64,000 nt of DNA from Ceratodon purpureus (lineage: Eukaryota; Streptophyta; Bryopsida; Pseudoditrichales; Ditrichaceae): contig CM026427.1 in the NCBI GenBank assembly GCA_014871385.1, positions 4,658,988 through 4,722,987 on the forward strand, given 5' to 3'. The position numbers and the translations under genes are program-made. Shown piece by piece: positions 1 to 9,546 of this stretch (positions are counted from its first letter, which is position 1; each line of letters starts with the position of its first letter). Below the pieces are notes generated by a model, which saw only the letters and a program-made list of their open reading frames with translations, was not told where the DNA came from and searched no databases.

Positions 1-143
1 TGTTTGTGTAATGGATTGCAATTATGCTCACAAATTCTAATATGTTTTTATGTGTTTTTAAAATATTATTGGGAGCCCTGTCTAGGTTGTGGTTTGATTC
101 TGGGCTAGTTGCAATTTTTTCTAATAATTATCAATTTGTTTAG

Positions 144-3100
144 GACTCTGACGGTGATCATGTGGGGAGCGAACGTCAAGACCCTACGCCTGCAGAAACC
201 GAGGTATTTCATTCAATTTACAATTTATATTCTTTTTTTATGTTAATGATTTTGAGTTCTATTCGCCGTCTTTCCTTCTTTGTTTCCTACTCTTTTAATT
301 ATGGAAGTTAATCCTCTCTTCATTTCTCCTACTCTAGGTATCATCTGATGCTCCTGAGATGTCAGCCACCTCTCCCATTTCTGTGATCAACGTTTCCGAT
401 CTATCGGATTCATTTGATCAGCCTTATTGTACCTGCGATGTAGCCAACCCTGTAGGTGTGGAAAGTGGACCTCTCGAGGTCCACTCTCCTCAGTACATGC
501 CTACCTCGCCAGTGTACATGCCTACCTCTCCAGTGTACATGCCTACATCCCCGGTTTATGAGCCAACCTCCCCGGGCTATATGCCCACGTCTCCTCCACA
601 GGGCTCCCCGCCGATGTCTCCACCCTCTCCTTCCTCGCCGATTAGAGTCAGGAGGCCAGCCCATGTGGTCTTTGCTCTGCCGGCAATTCTGCCGTGCCCT
701 GTCCAACAGACCAGGCGATTTTGGAGGAGGCGCCGTCACTGGAACTGTAGACAGTCTAAGGAGTACTATAGTCGATCCTCCCGTAGATAGTTTTATCAAT
801 CACAGATGATGATTGAGTTGTTAAAAGAGAGATGACAGTATGAAGATATATTGTTACTTTCTTTTACATACTTGTCTACTTTGCATGACTTTCTTCGATT
901 GTGCTTGTTCTCCTAATTTGCGTACCTTCTGGCAGGTTACGCAAACACAAGATGTGTTGGTGAAACCATCTTGTCCGTTAAACTTGAAGACTGCCACAGA
1001 AGGGGAATTGGAACATCAAACCTTATACAAGGTGAACACCAACGCCGTCATCAACAAGCTCAGGATCAAGCCATCGCAGAAGTCCCGAATGTCGGTGCCC
1101 CTGTGCAGGATGATCCCAATGGCAAAGGTCAGACCAGTGGGCGAAGTGGGTGTGCAGCATTTGGAGCGGGAGTTCGTCAAGGGGTATAGAGATGGCGACC
1201 GCGTCATGTACATCTCCATGTACAACAACGAAGAGCAGACACGAGATGTTACGGATGAGGTCATGGCTAAATGGAGCCCATTGTGGAGGGACGCGAATGA
1301 TGCATTTGAATCTGAGCTTCTAAATGACGAGGACTGGTCGCAATTCTCGGGGAAGATGTTTTTTGTCTGGGAAGGAAACCATCGCCTCTCAGCATGGCTT
1401 CGTCATATCAACAAGCATCATGCAGACGACCCGTCATGGCACATATCTGTGAACTGCATAGTACTCGATCCCCGTGGCCATGTTGGCAATCTTCTTCACG
1501 CAATGCATGACATCAACTGGTAAGTACTTGTTTCTTTTTTCCTGTCTTTCTTTTGTTACTTTATCTCATCTCTATTATTCATCATACGGATTTTGGTTCA
1601 TTTTCAGGTCGACTGAGAATGACCACGTCAAGAGTAATCTCCCTGCAAAACTATTTCGAATCCGCTCTTTCGGAATTATGAAGCTGGAGGAATTCAAAGA
1701 CCTCCTCAGTCCTGAAGAGTATGACGCATGTTTGAAGAACAAGCCACCAAATCCCTCCTGGTTTCCCTTGACAACTAAAATTTTCATCGCATTTTTGTAC
1801 CGAGTAAGTCCTACATCCTCTCTCTATTTGCTTCTTATTATTCAATACTCATGAAATTTCCTAAGTCTTAATTCTCTTTCTACAGCGGGAACTCGCTGCG
1901 GCCTCCGATGAAGCAGCCAATGCCTACCGCATGAAGACACCCGAGGATGAGCAGTCTGCAAGTGCAGTTTGGGATGTCATGAATGAGGCATCAGAGAGAA
2001 TGGTCGAAGCCATCAAGAAGAAGGACTTTACCAAGTACTTGGCCATTGCAAATCCCAAGAATGGTGACGACTTCCTCAACGAGGTGACTCACTGATCATT
2101 GTTCAATTCACTGTTTCCCATGACTTCCAAATTTTTGCTGTATTTACCTTTTCCAAACTTCGGTGCTTCTTGCAGATTAATCGCCATTTCAGTCTCAACA
2201 ATAAGCCAGAGATGTCAGTGGATAAGCTTCAGAAGATTGTTCCTGCGGCCGTTGAGGCCAAATACAAGGCTCGTTGGTTGAAGTGGTGGAACTCATCCCC
2301 CAGTGCTCGAACGTCTTACAGATTTCTGCCATCTGAATTCAAGGACACCGAATTCGACCCATGGTTGAACAAAGCTTCATTCTGGGCTGGGGTAATTTTC
2401 ATAAAAAATCCATTCCAATTCCTTGTTCCTTTAAATTTTTACCATATTCATTCTTCGATGCTACTTATATGAATTTTGTATTACAGTTGGAGGAAGCCGT
2501 CATCCACGAAGTCGAAGACGTATTCAAGTCTGAGAACCTCGATATCGATTGGATGGCGTTTCCTGATGTCCAACAGCCGGGCGATTTTGTCGAGAGTTCA
2601 CGTATTCTCTTGTGGGACAAGGCCTTCCCTACGTTCATTGGAAAAAAAGCTGAGAAGCACTTCGACAAGAAGTCCAACTTCGCTAAATTCCCGGGAACCG
2701 CGCAAGTTGTCAAGCGCGTTACTTACCGGTACATTACCTTACTTAATCTCATTTCCATTTCATAGTTTTCTTTGTAATTGTTTTTTATACTTACCTCCTT
2801 CTTGTCTTCCCATAGGTACTTCAAGCGAGAGCTTGTTTTGAAGGGGGCCATCAGCGTTCAGCAACTCCCCATGTACTTCAAGCTTTGGACGCAGACATCC
2901 TCGGACGAGTGTATGTACTCTCCTCAGCAGATAAAAAGGTACAAACCTGCTCACCTGGATGCTGGATGCTGGTATCTTGATTGTATTGGTGGTTTCACTA
3001 TTGACTCCGAGGCGGAAGTCAAGATGCTGCACGATGGGGGTACGGTTGTGGTGGAGGACTCCGTGGATGATGCAGAAGGTCGTGAAGGAGAGCAGGATCA

Positions 3101-4881
3101 GTCTTCTGCTCCTCCACCGAAGAGAGGGAGAGGAAGGCGACTGAAATCTCTGGGTTCTCGGTCAGAGGCATCACAGCAAACTGGTGCGGAGTCTTCCGCG
3201 CCACCTGAGAAGGCACCAGAGCCCTCTCCGGGTATTGTCGTTACGAACCCTTCTCCAGCTTCTTCACCGGCTCCTTCCTCGATCAGTGCTTCGGAGATCA
3301 CCAGAGGTCTCCTTCAGCAGAGGAAGGCCAAACTATATCCTCAAACAACTTCTTCCGCGGGAGCTTCGATTTCCACACATGTCTCCGTCTTCAACTCATC
3401 TGTGGATTCCATGTTACGCCGAAATAGGAGACAGGAGAGAAAAGGTGGCGACCCGGATTGGATCAAGACTCAAGACTTCATTCGCAAGGTTTGTTCCTAT
3501 ATTTTGACATTTACTGGATTCTGCCACCTCTACTCGCTATGTAGTTACTAACTCTGCTTTCTTGTTTCCTCAAGTTTGGAGCAGGCCGCGAAAACATAGT
3601 TGGGGACCGGTGCAAACAAGAGGACCATCTGGGAGTCGACTTGATCATTGCCGACATCCCTGAGAATCTTCCCGTCCCATCCGTTTCCGTTCCCCCCACG
3701 AGTATTCCGCCTTGGAACTCTCGCTACAAGGATTATTTGTACGACATCTTCCATTTTGCAGATGATTTCCTGCAGAAAGATGGTGCCATCTGCCTCATCT
3801 ACAACACTGATCAGAAGCTGGCTGAGGATATCGAGGTAGAAGCTGCTGGTGGTGGATACGTGCTGTTCAAGGACTGGTGGGGTGTCAATGTACTCGGCCT
3901 GACTTCTCCTACGAACCCCGAGAACTTGGTACTTTTCCTAAACATGCCCTTCTCTTCGCTTACTGATAACCCTTCCGCTTAATTTTACTCACTACTTCTG
4001 CTTGACTGCAGACTATGCGGTTCTGGATTCGCGTCTACGTTCGTAGTGGCAGTACTTTCTCCTTCCAGACGAAGAAGGAAGACCTGATACATGGGCTCCT
4101 CAACATTACCGAGAGTGATGCCATTTTCAACTTCACCGATGCCGAATCTCAGCTCATGAATGGGGAGGTGCCGTGGAGAGGCCCAAGGGAGAAATCCCCT
4201 GAGATGATGTAGAGCATCATTGAGGAGCTGTCCAAGCCCGGCGACATAGTCCTTGATTGGAATGCTGGGACAGGTATCTCTCTAACATATCTCTGCTTCA
4301 TTTTTCCTCTCGTTCTTTCCAAAGTTTCTCATTTCTTTGTTTCTCTTCGAGTTTCAGGGGCCTCCATCAAGGCCGCCCAGGCTGTTGGTCGTCACATTCT
4401 CGCTTTTGAGGAGGACGAAGCCATATTCAACGCCCTTCTCAAACCATCCGCCATGGGCCCTCCTAAGCATCCAAGGCCGGCAGCAACAGGCGAAGCGCCT
4501 CCAAAGAGAGCAAGACCTGACAAGTGGTGTACGTCTTCTATTCTACGTTCAATCATTACTTCTCTTTCCACCTCTACGTACAAGATCTAACCACAATCGG
4601 TTCTCTATTGCAGAGTAGTTTCAGCATCACCGCCACGTGGGCCAACATCAGTGTCCACTGCATCGTGGCGTCTTCATTCCAGCCCGATTCAGCCTTTCAT
4701 ACTTCCGGACTACGCAGAGGGCTTAGCACAGGCGTTTCAATCTGGAGCCCTTACATATGTTCCTAGTCGGCCAACTACTTTTGATCCCAGGGCCCTTCAA
4801 TTCGTCGATGACGAGGCGGTAGAAGGAGATACGGAGTCAACTAGTTCTGAGAGTGAAAGTAGCGACTGTAGCATGTTGTGA
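144..4881 (+). pseudogene. ParB-like / DNA methyltransferase-like gene of X1, 5' end outside the window, one nonsense codon
   Basis: Exons read from GT-AG borders and from comparison with X2: 144-203, then 936-1519, 1608-1803, 1886-2083, 2176-2391, 2487-2728, 2816-3488, 3575-3928, 4012-4273, 4358-4528, 4625-4881. Every exon has exactly the same length as its X2 partner. The first large exon (936-1519) encodes a ParB/sulfiredoxin-like region with the signature EGNHRLSAW. Exon 3575-3928 contains DLIIADIPEN, the counterpart of methyltransferase motif IV. Exon 4012-4273 carries VLDWNAGTG, the counterpart of motif I. A TAG at 4210-4212 replaces the CAG (Gln) of X2 and stops translation 23 codons before motif I, so this copy should be inactive unless the stop is read through. 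No other frame damage is visible. Confidence 0.78.
338..790 (+). CDS. Alternative 3'-terminal exon with RNA polymerase II CTD-like heptads (X1)
   Basis: The acceptor is tctactctag at 328-337; the exon then reads 151 codons to TAG at 788-790. The sequence shows five consecutive seven-residue repeats: YMPTSPV three times, then YEPTSPG and YMPTSPP, followed by a Pro/Ser-rich stretch (PPMSPPSPSSP) and an Arg-rich tail. The RNA polymerase II C-terminal domain heptad is YSPTSPS, so Y1, P3, T4, S5 and P6 are kept and residue 2 is Met or Glu. The preceding exon (144-203) ends in phase 0. Both this exon and the one at 936 start in phase 0 with a GT-initial Val codon, so they look like alternative acceptors for one donor. 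The rest of pol II is absent, so this is not the polymerase gene. Function unknown. Confidence 0.65.
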   Translation, partial: VSSDAPEMSATSPISVINVSDLSDSFDQPYCTCDVANPVGVESGPLEVHSPQYMPTSPVYMPTSPVYMPTSPVYEPTSPGYMPTSPPQGSPPMSPPSPSSPIRVRRPAHVVFALPAILPCPVQQTRRFWRRRRHWNCRQSKEYYSRSSRR

Positions 4882-5183
4882 GGTTGAAGGAGGCTTCGGT
4901 CTATTGTTCTTTTCATTTGATTTGATTTGATTTAATTGCAGTTCATTGGGTAATCCTTCGTCTACTCTACTTCCCTGAACCTAAACTTGTTATAATTCTC
5001 ATGTCCAATTTGTCTCCGTGTTTGTAAAGGATGAAATGTCATAACTGTAATGCTCTAAATATAATATGAAGAATGAAATGTTACAAAAGAAAGGCTCAAA
5101 TGTAATATTGTGCTTTATTTATATTTTACTCATTCAAAATCCCACATTTCCATAGCCATGGTACCTATACTTCACTTGGTGTA

Positions 5184-6117
5184 CATCTTGGTTTCGGCTA
5201 CTCCATTATTGTACACGAACTCTGAAATATTCCACGGACTTTTAAGACCATTTGTTTTAGTTGGTTTCGAGTTCTCTTATTACTAGAATCATCTATATTA
5301 TCTAAAACCATCATGCTGGAATACTCGTATCTAGATCCAATGAATGACCAAATCTTAAGGATTGTATTGAAACTCCCCACTAGACTTCACAGTACTAATC
5401 CTTCGAAGGATATACAGTCCAACTCTTGTCCATATCAAACCAGCAAGTTTCGCCATCCGATATGATCACTTCGGGCAGCTGAACAACTGGATTCTCATCG
5501 ACGTTCGATAGCAAGGGATACGGGATTAGGGACAACTCCATAATACGGAGAAGCTCATTGGTACAAAGCACTGTCCAACGCCATTCACCTTCACCAACAT
5601 GGAGGCTTCCGATGTGCCTAAACGGTGGCAGGTCCATGCCTCGTTCCCTGGCGCGCTCCACCTCCAGCAGCCACGGCCGCAGCTCCTCATAACTCGCCGG
5701 TGCCTTTGGGGGCAAACCTACAGCCGCTCTCGTCCTCCTGGATCTCGCATTACACACCTTCGGCATCGCGCAACACACTGAATTCTTGTAGTCTTCAAAC
5801 GTTACAGGCAAGCTTGCAGATTGACATCCCCGAACTCCTACGCTACCTTCGCATACAGCACAGCATGCCAAGAGCTGTGTCACTATCCAAATACGCCATC
5901 TAGAGACAAGCTCAAGAAACCAAGAGTGACCTCCTTCTCTGGAACCCAGCTTACCAAGTGTTGTTTGATGATGAAAATCTCCTACTTGTATCACTCAAAT
6001 GAAGATGCTTTGCTGCCTACGAAGAGAGAGTACTCTTCGATAAAGACAAGGACTCTAACAAGGTATATCTTGGTTTCAGCAGTTAAGATATTATACACGA
6101 ATTTTGAAATATTCCAG
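5184..6117 (+). repeat. Pair of diverged direct repeats about 55 bp long (near 5184-5238 and 6062-6117)
   Basis: Both copies contain TATCTTGGTTTC or CATCTTGGTTTC, then TACACGAA, then TGAAATATTCCA, in the same order and spacing, about 875 bp apart and on either side of the hypothetical gene. They lie just inside the borders of the segment absent from X2, so they could have mediated its deletion or come with its insertion. Confidence 0.5.
5395..5994 (-). CDS. Hypothetical protein in the X1-specific segment
   Basis: Open frame of up to 199 codons on the minus strand, convergent with the methyltransferase-like gene. The 3' part, from MPKVCNARSRRTRAAVG to the end, looks most protein-like: a basic start followed by an acidic, tryptophan-containing region. 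The upstream part may be intron or untranslated. I recognise no family. The segment is missing from X2, where DNA equivalent to about 4930 is joined directly to DNA equivalent to 6127. It may be a fourth element gene lost from X2 or a later insertion in X1. Confidence 0.35.
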   Translation of the reverse strand: MIQVGDFHHQTTLGKLGSREGGHSWFLELVSRWRIWIVTQLLACCAVCEGSVGVRGCQSASLPVTFEDYKNSVCCAMPKVCNARSRRTRAAVGLPPKAPASYEELRPWLLEVERARERGMDLPPFRHIGSLHVGEGEWRWTVLCTNELLRIMELSLIPYPLLSNVDENPVVQLPEVIISDGETCWFDMDKSWTVYPSKD

Positions 6118-6419
6118 GAAGTTTTCAAACCTTGCCTCCTTTACGTTCTTTCAAATTTGTTTTTTTCCTTGTGCATTTAGATAATCCTATGAAAGAATTA
6201 TTTGTTTGATCTAAAACTTAACGCCTGATCATTATATCTTGCCTAAATCCATGAGAAATATAACAAAATATATGCATGACGTCATCATGACATCAGCCCT
6301 AATTTGTATCTTAGAGAACAAACGTAATAAATTCTTACCAGAGATAATTTCTAATTTCCACGGTAATATACTCTTTTTCTAAAAAAAGTGTCAAAATTAA
6401 GCCTTAATTTAGTAATTTT

Positions 6420-6537
6420 CCACGGTTATAGGGTCTACTTTGCTTTTGAAAATTTTCCTAATTCTCAATTCTGTGCTCTCCATTCTGCGCTCACCGCTCT
6501 CCGCTCTACGCTCTCCGCTCACGTACGAACTTTCCCC
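6420..6537 (-). repeat. Right terminal inverted repeat of X1
   Basis: It contains the inner block CCACGGTTATAGGGTC (6420-6435) and the outer run of CTCTCCGCT-type repeats ending at 6537. The same arrangement occurs at 30122-30239, and inverted at 15036-15241. The outer part is itself built from reiterated GCGGAGA/GCTCTCC units. Confidence 0.85.
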
Positions 6538-6696
6538 GATGACAATGATGATAGATTAGGACCAAGGGAAATGATTGAAGATAATCCGCATTTATTAAAG
6601 CGATCTCCTTGTCCGCAGTTACATATTATGATCCCGTACCATGTAGATGCGGACCAAGCTAAGGATCCATGTCTGTCACATCATATGACGAAATAG
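6538..6696 (+). other. Open reading segment flanking X1, possible exon fragment
   Basis: Immediately after the end of X1 an open frame continues to a TAG at 6694-6696 (contains LGPREMIEDNPHLLKRSPCP). Amino-acid use is protein-like, but the segment is short, has no start of its own and I recognise no family. X1 may have inserted into a coding exon here; the other half would lie outside the window. Confidence 0.2.
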
Positions 6697-6732
6697 TGTT
6701 AGGGGTAATACGACAATGGAAAAAGAACTAGC

Positions 6733-6764
6733 GGGGGGGGGGGGGGGGGGGTGGGGGGGGGGGG
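6733..6764 (+). repeat. Poly-G tract
   Basis: Nineteen G, one T, then twelve G. Such a run would form G-quadruplexes and is error-prone in sequencing and assembly, so the exact length should not be trusted. Confidence 0.9.
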
Positions 6765-6949
6765 TATACACAGCGCTCTATGACCTGCCTCCATCGGAAA
6801 ATCCTAACCAGGGCCCTATACAGGTGAAGATGCCCTCAGAGAGCACACGGAACTACTTCACTTCATCGTTACTGGTGGCATTAAGGGGCAAGCTTCAAAA
6901 AGAACCCCCGTTACCCACCACTAAACCGGAAAAACTAGTAATACAAGTT

Positions 6950-7424
6950 GAAAACAGAACATGGGGAATGGGAAGAACACTACGACCAAGGGGGCAAACG
7001 AACAGAGACAGTGGGAGATGCGAGACAGGGCTCGAGAAAGGAAGCAGTAGAAAAATTAGACATAAACACGAACAGCAGTGGAAATAGAAAACTGAATAGG
7101 ATTGGATTTCAGAATTTATGCTACCCAAGGCAATGAGCGGGTTCTGTGCCTTACAGGGTGCAGTGGGAAAAAAAAAAAAAAAAAAAAAAACATAAAATAG
7201 GGAATGGAAACGAACAGCGACTACGAGGACAAACATCCAGAGACAGTCCGAGACGGGAGACACCTGAGGATCGAAGAAGCACGACGGAGAGTAGACATAA
7301 ACATTGACAGCAGAGGGAGGAGAAACCTGAGGAGGAGACGTCCACAAAAATGGTCGGAGGCAAGGCATAGGGCGAAGTCTGTGCCTTACCGGGTACTTTG
7401 GAAGCCCAAAAAAAAAGAAACAAG
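6950..7424 (+). repeat. Two diverged tandem units of about 230 bp, each ending in an A-tract
   Basis: Unit 1 (about 6950-7190) and unit 2 (about 7198-7424) share, in order: GGGAATGG or GGAATGG, CAAACGAACAGAGACAG or ACAAACATCCAGAGACAG, TAGACATAAACA, then CTGTGCCTTACMGGGT just before an A-run (23 A at 7168-7190; nine A near 7408-7416). The A-tails suggest retroposed copies of a short RNA or of a retroelement 3' end. I see no clear RNA polymerase III boxes. Confidence 0.5.
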
Positions 7425-7613
7425 GGAACTACCTCTCACGAGGAACAAGAAACACAGACACCTCCTGGTCGTCGCACTCGGATGCGGCAGTTACTGCCTT
7501 CTAAGGAGATGGAGGTGAAGGCGGAGCAGCAGCCCTTCGCGCTCTCTCAACAGATACGTCATAAATCGCCCAGGTTTTTTGTCTGCGTCAAGAGGAAAAA
7601 TTTAAAGACAGAA

Positions 7614-7652
7614 CATTAGGAGCAGTTTGGGGTCTCCAACGGGCCTTTTCCA
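7614..7652 (+). repeat. Left terminal inverted repeat of Y
   Basis: Starts CATTAGG and contains GGTCTCCAACGGGCCTT. Against the reverse complement of 33768-33801, the outer 25 positions agree at about 19 and the 17-base inner block is identical. Similarity stops on both sides of this stretch. Confidence 0.75.
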
Positions 7653-7692
7653 TGTTTTTTGTGCCAAAATTTTGGGCATGCCCGTGCACTTT

Positions 7693-7721
7693 ACCTGCTG
7701 GCACCAACTGTGCCAGCAGGT
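7693..7721. repeat. Perfect hairpin, 12-bp stem and 5-nt loop
   Basis: ACCTGCTGGCAC, loop CAACT, GTGCCAGCAGGT. It lies just inside the left terminal repeat of Y, and each arm contains a half-site like that of the dispersed Y palindrome (TGCTGGCA and TGCCAGCA). Confidence 0.85.
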
Positions 7722-8380
7722 CGCCAAAAGGGAGCCAAATCGCGAATGGGGGGGTCCGGCCAATAGTCGCGCAGGAAGGCTTCCCTCCCCCGCGCGTGTA
7801 GTCCCGCAGGTCGAGAACGGAGCCTCTTCGCGCACGGAATTCGAGCATTGCAGAAGAGTGTCAGCGGTGGTGGGCTTTATGAACGCCTGCAAAACTGACT
7901 CCACAGGCCACCTACCGAAATCGAATTGCCGCTCCCCCTTTGAGATGCAACGTGCACAAGGTGTTGATGTCCAAATGCTGCCAACGGTCATTCCGAACCT
8001 CATGCGTTCCCCTGAGAGAGTTGTCGTCGTTGTGTTGTCAAGCAGGATGGAGCGGTCGAGGCCTCCAAAGGCTGGGCGAAGTTGTTCGATTTCGGTTGTG
8101 GGTGGTCACGCATTGTGCAGTAGAGATTTAGGGTTTAGCTGTAGTGGTCTTCCAACGCTGCCAGCGGTCTGCCATCCACATAGGTTGGAGAGAGTACCTG
8201 AGTTGGGAATTGGGGTTTCGGGATGAGGTTTTACGGTAGGTCGTACCTTGGTTGCGAGGCCGTGGACGCAGGTTTCAGCCGTTCGTGATGGCGCAGGGTG
8301 TGTTGACAGCGTGTAGTTCTGGCGGTTGATGACAGCGACGACACCATTTGTAAGTTTTTGAGTTCACAGTCGAAAATTTC

Positions 8381-9364
8381 ATGCATTCTAGTGGTATGGC
8401 TTCACGGCCAAACTCCCTCGTACAGAGTGTCATTCTGCATAATACTCAAGACTTGGAGGGCAACTGGATCCCCATGAAGGTGGATCGTGATTCATGGGTT
8501 ATGCTGCAACCAGCGTCGGATGGGCCTTGGGGTATAGAGGCAAGGCGACATGGTGGAGAAAATTTTCGGGGGGCCTTCAAAGCGCAGATCAGAGATTTCT
8601 CTTGGATCTCCACGGAGCATGGAGCATGCGACCTCGATAAGGTGCTTGTGCAACATGCATATCAACCAAGGCATCTGCGCTTGGATCCTGCGGAGGCAGC
8701 AACCAAATTGGGAATGGCAAACTACCTGTACGCGTCGGTTTCGGAGGATTGGGTACATCCTGCATCTATCCTTGGTCCCATTCTTGTGCTCCATGTTGAG
8801 ATTGGGGAGGCAACACGGAATCGACAGAGCCACGCGGAGTTGCTGGACATAGGTACATTCTTCCTTGGTGGTCTGTATTTGCCTCCAACGGGTGACACGC
8901 TGTACGGGAAGGTTGAAGCACTCCCGCTTCCAGGGTTCAACGATGTGGAGTGGCCTTTGCCAGACATGCACACATCTGAGGCGTTTAGAACAAAGCTCAC
9001 TCTCGATTTTGCAAATGCTATGAAAGCAACAACTGGTAGCAGCTTCGTCCACCACCAATGGTTTATGCCAATCCATGTTATGGTTGATTTGTTTGCGGTA
9101 GCTGCTGACAGCATTAGGCGGACACCTACATTGTTTGTTTTGAGTAGTCCATCCGAGGCTCTGCTGAGCAGTCTAATGAACCCAGGGTGGAACGAGAAGT
9201 TCGAATTTGCCAAGATGTCATCAAGTGCGTTGCCAACAGGACCAGCATTGTTTTCCGCTATCACGTGGGAAGACAAACATTATACACCAGGTTCATGTAT
9301 ACAAGGTATAGGGGGGCTGCCAACAGTCAGTGGGAAGCGTTGGATCACCTACCAGAGGAGGTGA
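8381..9364 (+). CDS. Element Y hypothetical protein 1 (327 aa)
   Basis: ATG-started open frame without introns. The composition is that of a folded soluble protein, with no membrane segment or signal peptide and several aromatic-rich stretches (e.g. WVMLQPASDGPWGIEARR). I do not recognise a domain. It is the only clear plus-strand gene of Y and diverges from the minus-strand gene at 10827-12870. Near 9301-9325 a neighbouring frame opens and continues to 9546, so the true protein may be longer and interrupted by a frameshift near the GGGGGG run at 9311-9316. Confidence 0.5.
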   Translation: MHSSGMASRPNSLVQSVILHNTQDLEGNWIPMKVDRDSWVMLQPASDGPWGIEARRHGGENFRGAFKAQIRDFSWISTEHGACDLDKVLVQHAYQPRHLRLDPAEAATKLGMANYLYASVSEDWVHPASILGPILVLHVEIGEATRNRQSHAELLDIGTFFLGGLYLPPTGDTLYGKVEALPLPGFNDVEWPLPDMHTSEAFRTKLTLDFANAMKATTGSSFVHHQWFMPIHVMVDLFAVAADSIRRTPTLFVLSSPSEALLSSLMNPGWNEKFEFAKMSSSALPTGPALFSAITWEDKHYTPGSCIQGIGGLPTVSGKRWITYQRR

Positions 9365-9546
9365 TGGTGGAAGTGTCTTGTATGTTTAGGGGGAACTTGC
9401 TGCCAACATTTGAAGTTGGCAAGGGTTGGCCAGTATCCCACCTGCGGCACGAAATTGCAATGGCACTTGGAGATGACGTACCTGGGCAGTACAACCTGGT
9501 TTTGATAGAGGCCAACGGTGTTCGTGAGAAAAAGTTACGAGTCTAG
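9301..9546 (+). CDS. Probable frameshifted 3' continuation of Y hypothetical protein 1
   Basis: The plus-one frame reads from YTRYRGAANSQWEALDHLPE to a TAG at 9544-9546. The segment with LPTFEVGKGWPVSHLRHE followed by an alternating hydrophobic pattern could be a small beta-grasp-like fold, but this is only an impression. A six-G run and a copy of the Y palindrome sit at the frame change. No plausible intron fits there, because candidate GT and AG sites are only about 20 bp apart. Confidence 0.35.
   Translation, partial: TRYRGAANSQWEALDHLPEEVMVEVSCMFRGNLLPTFEVGKGWPVSHLRHEIAMALGDDVPGQYNLVLIEANGVREKKLRV

Larger units (their letters stand above)
1..6537 (+). mobile_element. Element X copy 1 (X1), right-hand part of a giant MULE
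   Basis: The left end lies outside the window. The assignment rests on colinearity with the complete copy X2 (15036-30239): the ParB/methyltransferase exons, the 3' flank and the terminal repeat match in order and orientation. The right terminus is placed at 6537 because X2 ends with the same bases (CTCACRTACGAACTTTCCCC) before its target-site duplication. The 11 bases after it (6538-6548) should be the duplication of X1, but the left partner cannot be seen. X1 differs from X2 by a 1.2-kb segment (about 4930-6126) missing from X2, and by a nonsense codon at 4210-4212. Positions 1-143 are the 3' end of an intron and show no minisatellite, unlike the matching intron of X2. Confidence 0.85.

Noticed and set aside
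338-790. Fragment of the RNA polymerase II largest subunit gene
   Set aside because: Only CTD-like heptads are present, with Met or Glu at position 2. The flanking code is unrelated and the exon is duplicated within a transposon.
840-935. Start of a separate methyltransferase gene at the ATG at 840
   Set aside because: The stretch is pyrimidine-rich, not conserved in X2 and ends in an intron acceptor (ggcag at 931-935). The exon begins at 936.
7627-8226. 199-codon plus-strand frame starting in the Y terminus
   Set aside because: It has no ATG start, runs through the terminal repeat and hairpin, and has unconvincing composition.
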